Assembly (NCBI RefSeq): GCF_002104475.1
Contig: NZ_NBOF01000007.1
Location: 124,001 to 188,000, forward strand
Length of the DNA: 64,000 nt
Direction of reading: 5' to 3'
From: Cognaticolwellia mytili
Lineage (GTDB): Bacteria > Pseudomonadota > Gammaproteobacteria > Enterobacterales > Alteromonadaceae
Of this stretch, positions 62,251-64,000 are shown piece after piece (positions within the stretch are counted from its first letter, which is position 1; every line of letters starts with the position of its first letter). The notes beneath the pieces are model-generated. The model was given only the letters and a program-made list of their open reading frames with translations, made no database searches and had not been told where the DNA came from. The translations under genes were made by a program, and so were the position numbers.

Positions 62251-63498
62251 CTAACGTCGACGCTGTCGGTTAGGTTTTGATTTACTTTTATCACCAAAGG
62301 CTTTCTGCCGACCTTGCTTCTTTTGTCGACCTAAGGTGTTTTTGCGAGCGGGCGCTTCTGTTTTAGTTAAATCAGGTTCATAGCCTGGCAACCATTGCTG
62401 CATTAAACGGTTATCAAGTACTTCTTCTACGGCTTCAAGCAGCCATGTTTCCGAAGGGCTCATTAGCGAAATCGCTAAGCCATCATTACCTGCGCGGCCT
62501 GTACGTCCAATACGATGAATATAATCTTCAGCAATATAAGGTAACTCATAGTTAATTACGTAACGTAAGTCACTAATATCAATACCACGAGCAGCAACAT
62601 CTGTAGCCACTAACGCCCGAGTTTTCCCAGCTTTAAATTCAGCAAGTGCTTTATCACGCGCCCCTTGCGATTTATCACCATGTATTGACTGAGTTTTAAC
62701 ACCGTCTTTGCACATTTCCTTTGCTAGCTCGTCCGCACATTGCTTTGTGCGAGTAAAAATAAGCACTTGCTGCCAGTTTTTTGAACCGATAAGAAATGAA
62801 GTTAATTCACGTTTTCGGTCACTATCAACGGTATAAACTATTTGTTCAACTTTGGCGGCAGCTGTATTGCGTTCACTTACTTCAATAAGTTCAGGTTCAT
62901 TAAGTAAGGTTTTGCTTAGCTTAAATATTGCATCATCAAAAGTCGCTGAAAATAATAGTGTTTGCCTTGTTGGTGGCAATCTATTAAGAATTCGATCAAT
63001 TTCATCTTTAAAGCCCATATCTAGCATTCTATCGGCTTCATCAAATACGATGGTTTCAAGGTGAATCAATAAAACACTGCCATTAATGATATGGTCTAAC
63101 AGCCTTCCTGGCGTCGCAACTAAAACATCTACGCCTTTCTCTATCGCTGCTATTTGCGGTTTAATGCTAACACCACCGTATGCAACAGCAATATTGAGTT
63201 CAGTATTTTCCGCATAACGCACAAAGCTTTTATATACTTGCTGAGCAAGCTCACGAGTTGGCGTTAATACTAATGCACGAATGGGCCGCTGAGCTGGGAT
63301 ATTCTCCCCTAAACGCTGTAAAATGGGTAAAGCGAAGGCAGCTGTTTTTCCTGTACCTGTTTGTGCTCCGGCCATAATATCTTTATTGGCAAGAATTGCG
63401 GGAATTGCTTGCTGCTGAATAGGAGTTGGTTGTTCGTAACCTAATGCTTTAACAACATCAGTAAGCGATTTATCTAGGGCTAATGAAGAAAAACTCAT
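62251..63498 (-). CDS. rhlE: DEAD-box RNA helicase, RhlE type
   Basis: A 415-residue helicase. Q motif YEQPTPIQQQAIP; motif I AQTGTGKTAAF; Ia PTRELAQQ; II VFDEADRML; III SATF; motif IV region VLIFTRTK; V VATDVAARGID; VI HRIGRTGRAG. Basic C-terminal tail (KKQGRQKAFGDKSKSKPNRQRRR) for RNA binding. The start MSFSSLALDKSLTDVVKALGY is typical of RhlE. Role in RNA remodelling or ribosome assembly, often cold-related in marine bacteria (family knowledge). Confidence 0.93.
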   Translation of the reverse strand: MSFSSLALDKSLTDVVKALGYEQPTPIQQQAIPAILANKDIMAGAQTGTGKTAAFALPILQRLGENIPAQRPIRALVLTPTRELAQQVYKSFVRYAENTELNIAVAYGGVSIKPQIAAIEKGVDVLVATPGRLLDHIINGSVLLIHLETIVFDEADRMLDMGFKDEIDRILNRLPPTRQTLLFSATFDDAIFKLSKTLLNEPELIEVSERNTAAAKVEQIVYTVDSDRKRELTSFLIGSKNWQQVLIFTRTKQCADELAKEMCKDGVKTQSIHGDKSQGARDKALAEFKAGKTRALVATDVAARGIDISDLRYVINYELPYIAEDYIHRIGRTGRAGNDGLAISLMSPSETWLLEAVEEVLDNRLMQQWLPGYEPDLTKTEAPARKNTLGRQKKQGRQKAFGDKSKSKPNRQRRR

Positions 63499-63504
63499 CG
63501 TAAT

Positions 63505-63891
63505 TTATCGCTTCTTTTTCGATTGTTGCTGTTTAAGATCATGCTCAAGCTCATCAGGATAATACACTAACCCTTGCTCATTCTGACTTGGGAAAACTAC
63601 CACAGCAAGTTCGTCATCTGCTAGGCCATGCGACCAGCGACTAAACCATTTATTGAGCGAAATAGCTTCTGGCTTGCACTCTTGCCACCCGTCTGTTGCC
63701 CAAGCTTCGGCAAACTCTTGGTTTGGCCATACAGGTACACAGTCTTCTTCTTCCGTGTTGAGCATAACGCAGCCATGTTCATCAGTGAGTATCCACAGTT
63801 GATTATTCTCAACGACTTCTTTTAAAAAGTATGTTGCGCGTTGTGCATCATCCATCTGCAGTATTTGCTTTATTCTTGCTTGCTCTAACAC
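63505..63891 (-). CDS. DUF2750 domain protein
   Basis: A 128-residue acidic soluble protein. LWILTDEHGCVMLNTEEEDCVPVWPNQEFAEAWATDGWQ followed by ISLNKWFSRWSHGL is the DUF2750 pattern (Trp-rich, acidic); the function is unknown. It ends with a basic KKKR tail, 6 bp before the RhlE start, so the two are likely co-transcribed, with this gene first. Confidence 0.85.
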   Translation of the reverse strand: MLEQARIKQILQMDDAQRATYFLKEVVENNQLWILTDEHGCVMLNTEEEDCVPVWPNQEFAEAWATDGWQECKPEAISLNKWFSRWSHGLADDELAVVVFPSQNEQGLVYYPDELEHDLKQQQSKKKR

Positions 63892-63930
63892 GGTTTTTCC
63901 TATGAAAAATGAATCTAGGTAATAGTAAGT

Positions 63931-64000
63931 CTATTCTACAAAAATTTGCATCTCTTCGCCGATTTGTTTACGCATTTCCATTAACTTTTTCGCACTTTCA
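63931..64000 (-). CDS. C-terminal end of an unidentified gene, cut by window edge
   Basis: Minus-strand frame ending at TAG (63931-63933); the last residues are LMEMRKQIGEEMQIFVE, a charged helix. The coding frame enters from the right edge. Too short for identification. Called coding because the frame is open to the edge and the 39-bp gap to the DUF2750 gene fits gene spacing here. Confidence 0.45.
   Translation of the reverse strand, partial: ESAKKLMEMRKQIGEEMQIFVE

Overview
The window looks like a chromosome segment of a marine gammaproteobacterium of the order Alteromonadales, probably Colwelliaceae (Colwellia or Thalassotalea type). This is inferred from the low G+C, the PEP-CTERM protein, a TIGR02922-like small protein, the large TonB-dependent receptor beside tryptophan-halogenase-like genes, and the NhaD, ExeM and RhlE relatives. 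No tRNA, rRNA, CRISPR array, transposase or phage gene was seen.

Layout. 1-7.3 kb: a LysR regulator cut by the window edge and divergent from a short-chain dehydrogenase, an RND efflux permease with its adaptor, a GNAT acetyltransferase and an orphan solute-binding protein. 7.4-12.1 kb: a PEP-CTERM protein and a very large secreted nuclease carrying two unrelated nuclease domains. 12.3-16.3 kb: topB, glpK and an SRPBCC protein. 16.7-17.8 kb: an A+T-rich two-gene cassette, a membrane-anchored beta-rich protein overlapping a miniature GT51 peptidoglycan glycosyltransferase. This pair is the least explained coding unit here.

17.9-38.2 kb is a beta-glucoside utilisation locus. It has a CBM9-like protein, gluconokinase, a GH94 phosphorylase that fits cellobionate phosphorylase, two GPH symporters, a TonB-dependent receptor, two tandem flavin-dependent halogenase homologues, a GH3 exo-glucanase, an FHS sugar permease, a GH1 beta-glucosidase and a LacI regulator. 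Five palindromic LacI-type operators (TGTAAGCGCTTACA or TGAAAGCGCTTTCA) lie in the two divergent promoter regions and suggest one regulon. The likely flow is outer-membrane uptake, GH3/GH1 hydrolysis to glucose, phosphorolysis of aldonates to glucose-1-phosphate plus gluconate, and gluconate entry into the Entner-Doudoroff route through gluconokinase.

39-62.2 kb holds two paralogous MacB-like ABC export systems, each with its own NtrC/NtrB-type two-component pair. System A (minus strand) is regulator-kinase-adaptor-ATPase-three permeases. System B (plus strand) is adaptor-ATPase-permease-regulator-kinase. Between them lie nhaD, a TIGR00266/AIM24 protein and a DsbA-like oxidoreductase with CPTC instead of CPHC. 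Both adaptor genes have sigma-54-like promoter sequences and GAAC-containing repeats upstream, so each regulator probably drives its export operon. The window closes with a RhlE-type helicase, a DUF2750 protein and the end of an unidentified gene.
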